This document shows, piece after piece, positions 18,510 to 27,376 of a stretch of 64,000 bases of DNA. The stretch comes from Helicobacter_D sp964464895 (GTDB taxonomy: Bacteria > Campylobacterota > Campylobacteria > Campylobacterales > Helicobacteraceae): positions 1 through 64,000 of the forward strand of contig CAYXGY010000001.1 of assembly GCA_964464895.1 (NCBI GenBank), written 5' to 3'. Every line of letters begins with the position of its first letter. Positions within the stretch are counted from its first letter, which is position 1. Under the pieces are notes generated by a model. The model had not been told where the DNA came from. It was given only the letters and a program-made list of their open reading frames with translations, and made no database searches. The position numbers and the translations under genes were made by a program.

Positions 18510-19999
18510 TGATTTAAACTTGAATCTTTTGAGGCTTGAATAAGCACGATTTCTAGGATTGGATTAGGTGGGATTAATTTGTCAATTTGTTCGCGCACGA
18601 GATAAGAGGGGCTAGGATGTGAAATTTGCAGCCTCAATCCCTTAGAGTGGGCTTGGAAAGCAAATGCAAAATCTTTTGGGGTTTGATTTTGACTTAGGAT
18701 TTCACAAAGCCCGACAAAAAAACTAAGAATCCGAATTTCTTTTATCTCTGGTAATAAGTCTGCATAATGCAGAGAATCCGGAATCTTTTTAGAAGCAAAT
18801 TTCACAAGTGTGGCAATGAGTAGGCGGTCTTTATGGCTTAAGCCATAATTGAGAGCGTTAAAAAGAATGTAATTTCCGTGATGACTTTTTTCATAAAAGT
18901 TCAGTGCGATTCCGATATTGCATAGCTCCGCACTAATACTTAAATGTTGCTCATAGGAAGTACTGACTAAGGAATAGTCTTTCTGTGCCTTAAAGAGCTT
19001 CAATGCTAGGGATTTTTGTAGATTGGATTGTTTAATATCGCGAATAAATCGGTCTTTTAGATTTCTTACGCTGGGGTTAAAATGGGGTGGAAAGTGTCCG
19101 TTTTCATAACGTAAAAGGTCTTCTAAAAACACTCCCTCACGCACGCCAACCCCACTTGTAACGACATTTTTTGCTTCAAAATTCAATAAGGCTAAATGAA
19201 AGATAAGTGCGCCCCCTTGAATAGAATCAATCCTGTCCTCTTTAATGCCAAGTTGTGGTAATTCTTTGGGTTTGGCAGTGTAGATTTGGCGGAAAAAATC
19301 AGAATGAGCAGAAAATTCATATTCAAAGGCGTGCAAAGTATCTAGTGGATAGTTGATTTGCTGCTGAATCGTTTTGCTCAATGCCCTTGCAGTTCCTCCA
19401 ATCCCAAAAATGCGTTGATGACGAAAATGAGGGGGAATCTGCGCAAGGGTTTGTTTGACGAATGTGATTGCTCCTTCTAAATCCCCTTTGTCAAAAAATA
19501 ATTCTTTCAGGCGGATTGTACCTAGATTGAGCGAGATTTTGTCAATCACCTTGCAATTCTCAATTAATGCACACTCCGTGCTTCCTCCGCCAATGTCAAT
19601 CGTAAGCCCCTCACGATAAGGCAATAAATTCAATGCGCTTAATGCTCCGAAATATGCCTCTTGCTCGCCTGTAATGACTTTGATTTTGAGTCCGATTTCT
19701 CGTGCAAGCTTTAGGAAATCTGCTTTGTTGGGTGCATCACGTACCGCTGAAGTGGCAACGCATAGAATCTTGCGTGCTTTATGGGATTTGGCAATCCATA
19801 GAAAATCTTTCAAAGCACAAAGGGCGCGCTCCATTGGTCTTGGCTGTAAATAGCCTTGATGTTCGTAGGTAGATTCAGAGATTCTCACTTTGCTTTTGGT
19901 TTCATAGAGCAAGTGGAATCCCAAATGGCTTGTTTTCTCAAAAATTGCCATTCTTGCGGAGTTTGAGCCAATATCAATAATTGCAGTAATTTGTGCCAC
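18506..19999 (-). CDS. Exopolyphosphatase / guanosine pentaphosphatase (Ppx/GppA)
   Basis: The 497-residue protein has the ASKHA phosphate motifs TAIIDIGSNSARMAIFE at the start and LTIDIGGGSTECALIE (about 135-150), then an HD-like C-terminal region (about 310-490). It hydrolyses polyphosphate and/or pppGpp and so ties into the stringent response. Whether Ppx or GppA activity dominates cannot be decided from sequence. The gene follows the ferredoxin by 4 bases and overlaps waaC by 4 bases. Confidence 0.9.
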   Translation of the reverse strand: MAQITAIIDIGSNSARMAIFEKTSHLGFHLLYETKSKVRISESTYEHQGYLQPRPMERALCALKDFLWIAKSHKARKILCVATSAVRDAPNKADFLKLAREIGLKIKVITGEQEAYFGALSALNLLPYREGLTIDIGGGSTECALIENCKVIDKISLNLGTIRLKELFFDKGDLEGAITFVKQTLAQIPPHFRHQRIFGIGGTARALSKTIQQQINYPLDTLHAFEYEFSAHSDFFRQIYTAKPKELPQLGIKEDRIDSIQGGALIFHLALLNFEAKNVVTSGVGVREGVFLEDLLRYENGHFPPHFNPSVRNLKDRFIRDIKQSNLQKSLALKLFKAQKDYSLVSTSYEQHLSISAELCNIGIALNFYEKSHHGNYILFNALNYGLSHKDRLLIATLVKFASKKIPDSLHYADLLPEIKEIRILSFFVGLCEILSQNQTPKDFAFAFQAHSKGLRLQISHPSPSYLVREQIDKLIPPNPILEIVLIQASKDSSLNQ

Positions 20000-20003
20000 T
20001 TTC

Positions 20004-20261
20004 TTACCTTAAATCTTCTTGATGAAGTTGAGAATGTTTAAACTTTAGTTCCTCTAATGTTTCTACATTGTCAGGGTCCGAAACGATTGCATCTACGGGA
20101 CAAACAGAGAGGCAAGCAGGCTCATCATAGAACCCATAGCATTCTGTGCAACGTTCTGGGTCAATGGTATAATAAGGGTCTCCCTCTTCAATTGCTTCGT
20201 TGGGGCATTCTTCACGACAGGCATCACACGCAATACATTCTTCATTAATCATTAAGGACAT
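20004..20261 (-). CDS. fdxA: 2[4Fe-4S] ferredoxin (YfhL type)
   Basis: The small acidic protein carries two cluster motifs, CIACDACREECP and CTECYGFYDEPACLSVCP. The second has the long loop between the second and third cysteines typical of YfhL/Alv-type ferredoxins. It carries low-potential electrons, in Helicobacter plausibly for pyruvate and 2-oxoglutarate oxidoreductases. I choose the ATG at 20261 (85 residues, MSLMINEECIAC) because GGAG lies about 7 bases upstream. An ATG at 20273 has no ribosome site. It heads the ppx/gppA-waaC-lpxL run and is divergent from the glycan island. Confidence 0.93.
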   Translation of the reverse strand: MSLMINEECIACDACREECPNEAIEEGDPYYTIDPERCTECYGFYDEPACLSVCPVDAIVSDPDNVETLEELKFKHSQLHQEDLR

Positions 20262-20400
20262 AAGTTGCTCCATTGGTTTAATAAAATTTTAAAATCAAGC
20301 TTTTAACTAAAAAATTCTAAAGAATTACTTAAAGATTATTTTTCTGTAAGCTTGAGTGGTTTTTTGTCTCCCATTGTATATATTTTTAGAAATTAATGGA

Positions 20401-20406
20401 TATAAT
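20401..20406 (+). promoter_or_regulatory. -10 box of the glycan island promoter
   Basis: TATAAT lies 40 bases before the epimerase TTG start, in an AT-rich gap of about 185 bases between the divergent ferredoxin and epimerase genes. No clear -35 box is present, as usual in this phylum. Confidence 0.5.
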
Positions 20407-20446
20407 ACGGCAAATGTTAGATTGAAATATAATTTAGGAATTAGGT

Positions 20447-21564
20447 TTGAAAAAAATTATTGTGATTTTTGGCACACGTCCAGAAGTTATTAAATTGGCT
20501 CCGGTAATTTTAGAATTAAAAAAATATCCATACCTCTATAATGTCGTGCTTTGTAACACAGAACAACAAAAAGATATTTCTAATCAAGCTTTGGAATTTT
20601 TTGGATTGAAGGCAGATATTTCTTTGGACTCTATGACAAATAATCAGACTTTGTGTGAAATTCAAAGTAAAATTTTATCTAAATTAGAAATGGTTTTCTG
20701 TGAGCACTTTGATTTAACTATCATTCAAGGCGATACAATGAGCGTTTTTGTAGCTGCTTTAGTTAGTTTTTATCATAAAGTACCCATTGCTTATGTCGAA
20801 TCTGGTTTGCGTTCCAATGATTTATTTGAACCATTTCCAGAAGAGATGATTCGGCAGTGTGTGAGCAGAGTTGCAAAGATTCATTTTGTCCCATCTTCAC
20901 AAAGCAAGTCTAATTTGATGCAAGAAAACATTTATTCCAATATCTATCAAGTAGGCAATACAAGTATTGATGCCCTATCTTTGCTATCTCAAAATTCAAT
21001 GCAAGAATCACTATCATTCTTCGATAATCTAGTCGGGGGGGGGGCTTTTTAAATAGCGAAATTGTTTTAGTTACTGTTCATCGTAGAGAAAATCACGGAG
21101 AACGTTTGAAAGTTATTGTAAATGCAATTCGTGATTTAGCCATTAGATTCCCCACACATTTTTTTATTATCCCTGTTCATCCTAATCCTAATTGTGTTTC
21201 AGTTTTTGAGAGTTTGAAAAATTCTCCTAATATCTTTCTACTACAACCCCTAGAATATCCTCAACTTGTTCTTATTATGAAATCTGCAAAATTAATTTTA
21301 ACTGATAGTGGAGGGATTCAAGAAGAAGCCACTGCTTTTGGTGTCCCACTCATAGTATTACGATATAAAACAGAACGTGTAGAGGGTGTAGAATCTGGAT
21401 TTGCCAAGTTGGTTGGTGCGGATTATCAGAGGATTTTAGAGGAATCTAGTAGAGTTTTAATTCAAAGTAAGCAATCAACAAGAATTGATAAGCCAAGTCC
21501 TTATGGAGATGGTAAGGCAAGTCAAAAAATAGAAAATAAAATTAGGGAGTTTTTTAATGAATAA
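20447..21564 (+). CDS. UDP-GlcNAc 2-epimerase, phase-variable, out of frame
   Basis: The first frame (20447-21052) starts at TTG behind AGGAATTAGG and gives VIFGTRPEVIKLAPVILEL, the signature of non-hydrolysing UDP-GlcNAc 2-epimerases (WecB/MnaA family). At a run of ten G residues (21035-21044) it shifts and ends at TAA 21050 after 201 residues. The other frame continues across the tract as FLNSEIVLVTVHRRENHGERL and runs to 21564, including LTDSGGIQEEATAFGVP. Eleven or eight G residues would restore a normal protein of about 372 residues. The enzyme would supply UDP-ManNAc or a related sugar. Its end overlaps the GT2 start by 8 bases. I call it a switch in the OFF state rather than a dead gene; a homopolymer sequencing error is the alternative. 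Confidence 0.85.
21035..21044 (+). repeat. Poly-G tract (G10) inside the epimerase gene
   Basis: Ten consecutive G residues at codons 197-200. Slippage by one base changes the frame. With ten Gs the gene ends six codons after the tract begins; with eleven or eight it reads through. Confidence 0.95.
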
Positions 21565-22516
21565 ATTAGTCAGCATTGTATTACCAACTTATAATGGTGA
21601 AAAATATTTGCGACAATCCATTGAAAGCGTTTTAAATCAGTCTTATAAAAATTTAGAATTAATTCTCGTCAATGATTGTTCTAGTGATAGTACGCAGAGT
21701 ATCATCTTAGAATATGCAAAACAAGATAAACGTATAGTGAGCATCACAAATACTCAAAATTGCAAATTACCAAAATCTTTAAATATTGGCTTTAAAGAAG
21801 CAAAAGGAGAGTATTTTACTTGGACTTCTGATGATAATTATTATCATAAAGATGCCATAGAGAAAATGGTGGATTATTTGGAATCCCATCAAGATAAAGT
21901 TGCCGTGTGTGCTAATTATACTTGTGCTAATATAGTCGAAGGAAGAGAATCTGAACAAGTTGTTGCTCCAAATGATATAGAATGCTTGATATTTGATGGA
22001 AATTCTTGTGGGGCTTGTTTTCTCTATCACGCATCGGTTGCTAGACAAATTGGAGATTATAATGAAGAACAAATATTAGTAGAGGATTATGAATTTTGGT
22101 TAAGAATGAGTCTTATTGGCGAAATAGGGCATTTAAATAGAAACCTTTATTTTTATCGAATACATAAAGATTCTTTAACTTCGCAAAAAAAAATAAAAAT
22201 CATTCAAGAGTCAAGAACATTACGATATTCATTTTTGCAAAGGTATTTACAAAAATTTCCACATTTAAAACAATCGCAAAAGCTTAAAAAAATTATGATA
22301 GAAAAGCAAATAGCAAAGTTGGGACAAACTCGTGATTATGAATTAATCAAAAATATCAACAGTTACAAGGAGATTCCAAAGAAAGCACTTTATAGGCTAT
22401 ATAAAAGTTTTTGGAAAGAGTCTTTGGATACAATTTATTTGGAGGCAATAAAGAGGCTTGGATGGTTGTATAAAGTTAAAGCTTTAAGACTTAAATATAA
22501 AAAAATAAAAATATGA
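21557..22516 (+). CDS. Family 2 glycosyltransferase
   Basis: The 319-residue protein starts SIVLPTYNGEKYLRQSIESVL and continues LILVNDCSSDST, the nucleotide-sugar binding core of GT2 (GT-A fold). The metal-binding region reads TWTSDDN (about 91-97). The C-terminal third is Lys-rich and may contact the membrane. It probably adds one sugar to a lipid-linked or LPS/LOS glycan. Donor and acceptor are unknown. It starts at ATG behind AGGGAG, overlapping the end of the epimerase. It is the only gene of the island without a long G tract, so it is not itself switched, although polar effects are possible. Confidence 0.88.
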   Translation: MNKLVSIVLPTYNGEKYLRQSIESVLNQSYKNLELILVNDCSSDSTQSIILEYAKQDKRIVSITNTQNCKLPKSLNIGFKEAKGEYFTWTSDDNYYHKDAIEKMVDYLESHQDKVAVCANYTCANIVEGRESEQVVAPNDIECLIFDGNSCGACFLYHASVARQIGDYNEEQILVEDYEFWLRMSLIGEIGHLNRNLYFYRIHKDSLTSQKKIKIIQESRTLRYSFLQRYLQKFPHLKQSQKLKKIMIEKQIAKLGQTRDYELIKNINSYKEIPKKALYRLYKSFWKESLDTIYLEAIKRLGWLYKVKALRLKYKKIKI

Positions 22517-22594
22517 AAAAAGATTGCACATTTTTAAGAATAAAGGAGAAAAGGTGTCATTAAAATATTTTATAAAAGTGGGAGAAAATTACCA

Positions 22595-23694
22595 ATGAGT
22601 ATTTATTATCGTAAGATTTTAGGATCTAAAATTAAGCATTATCTGTTTGGTATTCGGATTTGGACTTCTTGGAATTGCAATACCAAAAAAATTCTTGATA
22701 AAATCACACGTGAAGTTTCAGAAGTACGTGCAGCAGGGGGGGGGATATTCTTGTAGTCATTCCCAGTGAGAAATTAGAGGAATATGTCCAAAAGGGATTT
22801 GATTCACTCCGCCTATCCACCTATTATAATCCTAATGGATTTTTTGATAAGGTGTTTTTGCTTTCTCCTTTGGAAGTAGGAATTGATGAAAAATATGGTA
22901 TGACAATAATTGGTGTTTCACCGAAAATTTTTCGCAAGGCATTAAAGATTATTAAGCCTGTTTGTGTCCGTGCTTATGGGGGGTATTGGGCGACTACTTT
23001 TGCAGTTTCTCATCGCGTTAATGGAATCCCTGTAGTTTGCAGTGTGCATGACACAAACCCTGCTTTGCTACACAAGGAGATTTGTGGTGCGGATAAAGTC
23101 ATAGCAATGTCTAAAGCAGTAGCTACTTTGTGTTTAAGCAAGGGGGTCAAAGAATCCAAGATTGAAATTCTGCCTAATCGTGTGAATATTTCTAATTTTC
23201 ATCCTCAAAAAATTATGAATTTGGAGAATTTTTCTAAAAACTTTAAATGGATTTTATATATTGGTAGATTAACAGAGGCGAAAAACCTAGACAATCTTCT
23301 TTTTGCCTTGCAACAATTGCCCGATGAATATAGATTGCTTATTGTAGGGAGAGGTGAGAAGGCTAAATATCAACTTTTGAGTGAAAGTTTGGGAGTGTCA
23401 AAACAGATTGTTTGGAAAGATAGCATTTGCAATCCAGAGCTATCCAAGTATTATAATTTTGTGGATTGCTTTTGTGTGCCAAGTCGTTGGGAAGGCTTTG
23501 GAATAGTTTTTATAGAAGCAGCGGCTTGTGGAACTCCCATTGTAACTTCCAATATTGCTCCAATGAATGAGTTTGCGAAAGTTTTGAGAGAGAATGCGAT
23601 TTTGGTAGGTAGTAAATTTGCCAAAGAAAAGATTGATGCACAAGAGGCATTGATATATAAAAAAATAAAGGAACAAAATGCAATACAATCATAG
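22595..23694 (+). CDS. Family 4 glycosyltransferase, phase-variable, out of frame
   Basis: The first frame starts at ATG 22595 behind GGAGAAAA, runs through a nine-base G tract (22736-22744) and stops at TAG 22753, giving about 52 residues. The other frame joins at the tract as GDILVVIPSEKLEEYV and continues to 23694. It contains WILYIGRLTEAKN, which opens the GT-B C-terminal domain, and the GT4 motif WEGFGIVFIEAAACGTP. Ten or seven G residues would restore about 366 residues. It should be a retaining transferase of a surface glycan. The C-terminal end overlaps the methyltransferase start by 17 bases. OFF in this sequence. Confidence 0.85.
22736..22744 (+). repeat. Poly-G tract (G9) inside the GT4 gene
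   Basis: Nine consecutive G residues at codons 48-50 of the GT4 reading frame. Ten or seven would fuse the two frames into one full glycosyltransferase. Confidence 0.95.
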
Positions 23695-24467
23695 AATAAT
23701 TAAGATTCTTAGTTGTTTTATTTTAGATAGAGAAAAGAGACGCGCTTTTAGAGCAAAGTATGGGTCTTATCCTGTCAATCAAAATTATCAAAAAGCAATG
23801 CAAATCTGCGAAAATGCAAAAAATCTAGTTGATATTGGTTGTGGTCCAAATCCTCATAAAAATGCTAAATTTGCAGTGGATCGTTTTGCTTCAAAGACAA
23901 TCCATAGACATGCGGGGGGGGGGTATGTATATAGATGAAAAGAAGCTTAAAGAGAGAGGAATTAAATTCATAGAATCAGCAGTAGAAGAAATGCCCTTTG
24001 ATGATAAGTTTTTCGATGTTTCTTTAAGTCGGCATATGATAGAGCATGTAGAAAATCCGATTGTAGCTTGCAAAGAGATTATGAGGGTTTCTCAAAGTGG
24101 AGTTATTATTTGTCCTAATGTGTTTGCAGAATATATATTTGGCAGGACTTATCATAAATGGTTTGTGCAAAAGAGGGGAAATACCTTGGTGTTTATTGAA
24201 AAGAATGAAAACGAAATTTCACCACTTTTTGGTAATCCCCCAAGATATGAAAATGGTAGGGTTAGTGGCGATAAAAATACGAATCCTTTTGATATTTTAT
24301 TAAATGAAGGATATTGGTATAAAGGTTTAAGGGGTTATAAAAGGCTATCAGAGAAAATTAGAATGCTTTGGTATGGACACGAACCTGCAATGGAAAATGT
24401 ATTGATTTGGGAAAGTAGCTTCAATGTGGTGGTCATCAATCAAAATGGTGATGTTTCACAAATCTAG
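23678..24467 (+). CDS. Class I SAM-dependent methyltransferase, phase-variable, out of frame
   Basis: The first frame (23678-23938, ATG behind AAGGAAC) contains the SAM-binding motif LVDIGCGPNPHKNAKFAVD (about 50-68) and reaches a ten-base G tract (23914-23923), then stops after 86 residues. The other frame continues as MYIDEKKLKERGI with the later methyltransferase motif FFDVSLSRHMIEHVENP, and ends at 24467. Nine or twelve G residues would give one protein of about 262 residues. It probably methylates a sugar or lipid intermediate made by the island, but the target is unknown. It ends about 40 bases before the convergent TrpC-like gene. Confidence 0.82.
23914..23923 (+). repeat. Poly-G tract (G10) inside the methyltransferase gene
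   Basis: Ten consecutive G residues between the SAM-binding half and the rest of the methyltransferase. Nine or twelve Gs would keep the frame open. Confidence 0.95.
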
Positions 24468-24495
24468 TTTTAGACTTAGTCGGATAAAAATCGTT

Positions 24496-24519
24496 ACAAA
24501 ATGAGATTTCATAATCTCA
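24496..24519 (-). terminator. Hairpin at the 3' end of the TrpC-like gene
   Basis: TGAGATT (24502-24508) and AATCTCA (24513-24519) form a 7-bp stem around a 4-base loop, overlapping the stop of the minus-strand gene. On the minus strand it is followed by TTTTG. It may also stop plus-strand transcripts from the glycan island. Confidence 0.5.
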
Positions 24520-25183
24520 AGATTCTAGCATCAAGTGCTTTGCAGTCATTTTCTTGATTTTTTGGCATATTTTGTGGAATCTCACTAAGGATAATTTTGT
24601 TGTTTGGAATCAGTGGAATCAAAGAAAAATTACCGCTTAAGTCCAAAATATCGGCTTTGGCAAAAATTGCTTTGGTTAAATCTTCTTTGGATTCTATCCG
24701 AAAGATTCGCTCCAAGCCAATTTTTAGCGCATAGTCGCTTAAGTCTTTAAGATCTGCTTGCGTTAAAAATTTAGGAAGTAAAATCACTCCATCTGCCCCA
24801 TATACAAGAGATTCTAGCAGTTGATAAGAATCTAGGATTAAGAAATCATAAATCAACGGGAGGCTCACATAGCGGCGGATATAGGTTAGAATCTCTAGGG
24901 ATTCTACTAAGAACGCGCTTGCTTTCTTTTCGTAATTTTTGGCAATTTGCAAAAATGTTTGCGCCTCGTTAGAATCTGTCTTTTGGGGTTCTATGAATAA
25001 ATTTTCAGAGAAACCATAGAGATTTTGAGGAGTGAAATGGATAGATTTTTTTAAGTTTAATGGACGCGGTTGGTAGGGCGTATAGGCGAGTGCTCTCCCG
25101 AGCCATTCTCGCGGGAAACTTTGCGCTTTTCTATCAATAGCTTGTTTGATTTTAGCTATTTCAGTCTTAGAGAAATCACGCAA
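24509..25183 (-). CDS. Degenerate indole-3-glycerol phosphate synthase-like (TrpC-like) protein
   Basis: The 224-residue protein follows TrpC in its middle part: ASAFLVESLEILTYIRRYVSLP, then YDFLILDSYQLLESLVYGADGVILL, which aligns with the TrpC segment KDFIIDPYQIYEA...ADAILL. The catalytic lysine of that segment is replaced (IYDF instead of RKDF), the later INNR(D/N)L is DLSGNF, and SESGI is SEIPQN. It is also shorter than the usual 250-260 residues. Indole-glycerol phosphate synthesis is therefore unlikely, and a binding or structural role is possible. It follows glyS by 9 bases on the same strand and is probably co-transcribed. The fold assignment is by eye only. Confidence 0.6.
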   Translation of the reverse strand: MRDFSKTEIAKIKQAIDRKAQSFPREWLGRALAYTPYQPRPLNLKKSIHFTPQNLYGFSENLFIEPQKTDSNEAQTFLQIAKNYEKKASAFLVESLEILTYIRRYVSLPLIYDFLILDSYQLLESLVYGADGVILLPKFLTQADLKDLSDYALKIGLERIFRIESKEDLTKAIFAKADILDLSGNFSLIPLIPNNKIILSEIPQNMPKNQENDCKALDARILRL

Positions 25184-25192
25184 ATCTGAGCC

Positions 25193-27250
25193 CTAGAAGC
25201 TAATTTCTTTAATATCTGCAATCTCTAAAAATGCTTTATAAATTCTTGCGATTAAGTGTTTGCGATTCTTTTTGAAATCTTCGTCAGGCGCATTGACAAG
25301 CACTTTATCAAAGAATCTATCTAAGATTGGATTAAGTGTAAGCAGTGAGCTTAGACGCGCAGCATAATCGCTACCTTCAAGCAAACAAGCATTGAAAGCC
25401 TTATAAAGCTCTATTTCTTCTGTTGCAAGCAATTTGTCTTCTTGAATGCTTAAGTCGGAATCTAAATTCACTTCTTTGGTAATGTTTGCGAGTCTTTTAA
25501 ATGTTTGTGATAGAAGATTTTTATCTTGATTTTTGAGTGTGGAATCTAGTGCAATAAGTTTTTGAGAAATCTGCATTAAATCACGTTCGTTTGTAGCTAA
25601 AACAGCACGCAAGAGTGAGGGATTGAAATTGAGCGTAGAATCTAGCCGCTCTAAAATAAAATTTTCAAGTGTTTTGAGTTCAAAAGTTTGATAGAGTGGC
25701 GCAAGTTTTTCTAAAATCATCTTTAACTTAAGAGGCAAATGAAAATGCAAGGCAATCTTAATTACTCCATTTGCCGCACGGCGCAGAGCAAAGGGGTCGC
25801 GTGAGCCACTCGGGATTTTCGCAATGCTAAAAAGCCCCATTAGATTGTCTAGCTTGTAAGCAAGGGCGATAAGGGCACTGATGAGGTTTGAGGGCAGGGC
25901 ACTTTCTTCGGAATTTGGCAGATATTGTTCTTTGATTGCAAGTGCGACCCTCTCATCATAGCGGAGAGATTTGGCATAATAATAGCCCATAATCCCCTGC
26001 AATTCAGTAAATTCATACACCATTTCGCTCATCAAATCCGCTTTGCTAAGCGTCGTGGCTTGGTCTAGGATTTCGCTTAAAAGTCCGAAATCTAGTTCTA
26101 TTACGGAGAGTTCTCGTTCAAAGAGTTGATGTAAAATTTGGACGATTTTGCGCTCACGCGTTGTCTTGTCCCACATAGAACCTAAACCCTCTACGAATGT
26201 TACTTCTTTGAGCCGTTCGGGTTGGAATCCCTCTTTCAAATCATTATGATAAAAGAAAAGCGCGTCTTCTAGGCGCGCACGAAGCACCTTAAGATTGCCC
26301 TCTATGATTGCTTTGGAGTCTTTGGCAAGACTATTAGAAACCACGATGAAGCCATTGTTTAGCGTTGCGTCTTTGTAAGTGGCAAAATAACGTTGGTTTG
26401 TTTTCATAGAAGTGATGATACAAGGAGCTGGAAGCTCTAAGAAATGCGCACTAAATTCGCCAAAAAGTGCCGTAGGATATTCGGTGATACTCACGATTTC
26501 TTCTAAGAGCTCTGTATCCACTTCAACTTTAATCCCTTGGGTATTTTCAATTTGTTTAATTTCTGCCAAAATTTTTTCTTTGCGCTTGGCTTGGTCTAAA
26601 ATCACGCCCCCATTACATAAAATATCAAAGTAACTCGGAATATTTTGCACTTCAAAAGGTTCAAAGCTTACATTGCGGTGTGCAAAAGTCTGCGCTTTAC
26701 TCTCTACACCATAGAGATTCAAAGGGATAAGTTTGTTGTCAAGCAAGCATAAAATCCAAGAAATAGGGCGGATAAAGGAATCTTTCAAGCTACCCCAACG
26801 CATTGTTTTGCCAAAATTTAAAGATTCTAAAAATTCTTGAATCATCGCTTCTAAAAGTTCCGTAGCTGGCACTTGCGGGGCTTGTTTTTGGCAGTATAGA
26901 ATCTCTTTCCCTTCCTTAATGGTTGTCGTGGCTTCTTCTTGTGAGATTCCGCATTTTTTGAAAAATCCTAAAGCCGCTGGAGTAGGTGTATCGTCTTTGT
27001 AAGCAATACTTAAGGGAGGTCCGAAGAATTCTAAGATTTCTGCATCTTGAAATTGGGGAAAATTTGAAGCGGTGATGACTAGGCGACGCGGTGTATAAAA
27101 GAAGTCAAATGCGCAAGCAAGGCGATTAGCCATTAAGATTTTTTGGAATTTGCCTTTGATATTTGGGAGTTCAGCCAAAAATGGAATCGCGGGTAGCTCC
27201 TCTGTGCCAATTTCAAGCAAAAAAGGACTTGTATTGAGTGCAGTTGTCAT
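25193..27250 (-). CDS. glyS: Glycyl-tRNA synthetase beta subunit
   Basis: The protein of about 685 residues starts FLLEIGTEELPA, the GlyS signature, continues with FYTPRRLVI and ends with an anticodon-binding domain including VNAPDEDFKKNRKHLI. With the alpha subunit GlyQ it forms the alpha2-beta2 enzyme that charges tRNA-Gly. glyQ is not in this window. I choose the ATG at 27250, which has AGAGG upstream. A longer frame reaching 27298 adds residues that do not fit the family. The TrpC-like gene follows closely. Confidence 0.95.
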   Translation of the reverse strand: MTTALNTSPFLLEIGTEELPAIPFLAELPNIKGKFQKILMANRLACAFDFFYTPRRLVITASNFPQFQDAEILEFFGPPLSIAYKDDTPTPAALGFFKKCGISQEEATTTIKEGKEILYCQKQAPQVPATELLEAMIQEFLESLNFGKTMRWGSLKDSFIRPISWILCLLDNKLIPLNLYGVESKAQTFAHRNVSFEPFEVQNIPSYFDILCNGGVILDQAKRKEKILAEIKQIENTQGIKVEVDTELLEEIVSITEYPTALFGEFSAHFLELPAPCIITSMKTNQRYFATYKDATLNNGFIVVSNSLAKDSKAIIEGNLKVLRARLEDALFFYHNDLKEGFQPERLKEVTFVEGLGSMWDKTTRERKIVQILHQLFERELSVIELDFGLLSEILDQATTLSKADLMSEMVYEFTELQGIMGYYYAKSLRYDERVALAIKEQYLPNSEESALPSNLISALIALAYKLDNLMGLFSIAKIPSGSRDPFALRRAANGVIKIALHFHLPLKLKMILEKLAPLYQTFELKTLENFILERLDSTLNFNPSLLRAVLATNERDLMQISQKLIALDSTLKNQDKNLLSQTFKRLANITKEVNLDSDLSIQEDKLLATEEIELYKAFNACLLEGSDYAARLSSLLTLNPILDRFFDKVLVNAPDEDFKKNRKHLIARIYKAFLEIADIKEISF

Positions 27251-27336
27251 TATTACCTCTAAATCAAAAAGTTCTAAAATTGTAACAAAATAACGCAAGA
27301 AAAAACTTTAAAATCCATAAATATTGAATTTTAGGA

Positions 27337-27342
27337 TATAAT
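27337..27342 (+). promoter_or_regulatory. Probable -10 box of the histidine kinase gene
   Basis: TATAAT (in TTAGGATATAATTAA) lies about 35 bases before the GTG start at 27377, in the divergent gap with glyS. Confidence 0.45.
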
Positions 27343-27376
27343 TAATTCTAAAGTAAATATATTTTTAGGAATCATC

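Noticed and set aside
22554..22598. A 14-codon GTG open frame between the GT2 and GT4 genes
   Set aside because: It ends in ATGA overlap with the GT4 start and could couple translation, but nothing shows that the peptide is made.
20447..24467. Reading the epimerase, GT4 and methyltransferase as decayed pseudogenes
   Set aside because: Each has a single break exactly at a G run and intact sequence on both sides with no other stops, which fits switching better than decay. Homopolymer error cannot be excluded.
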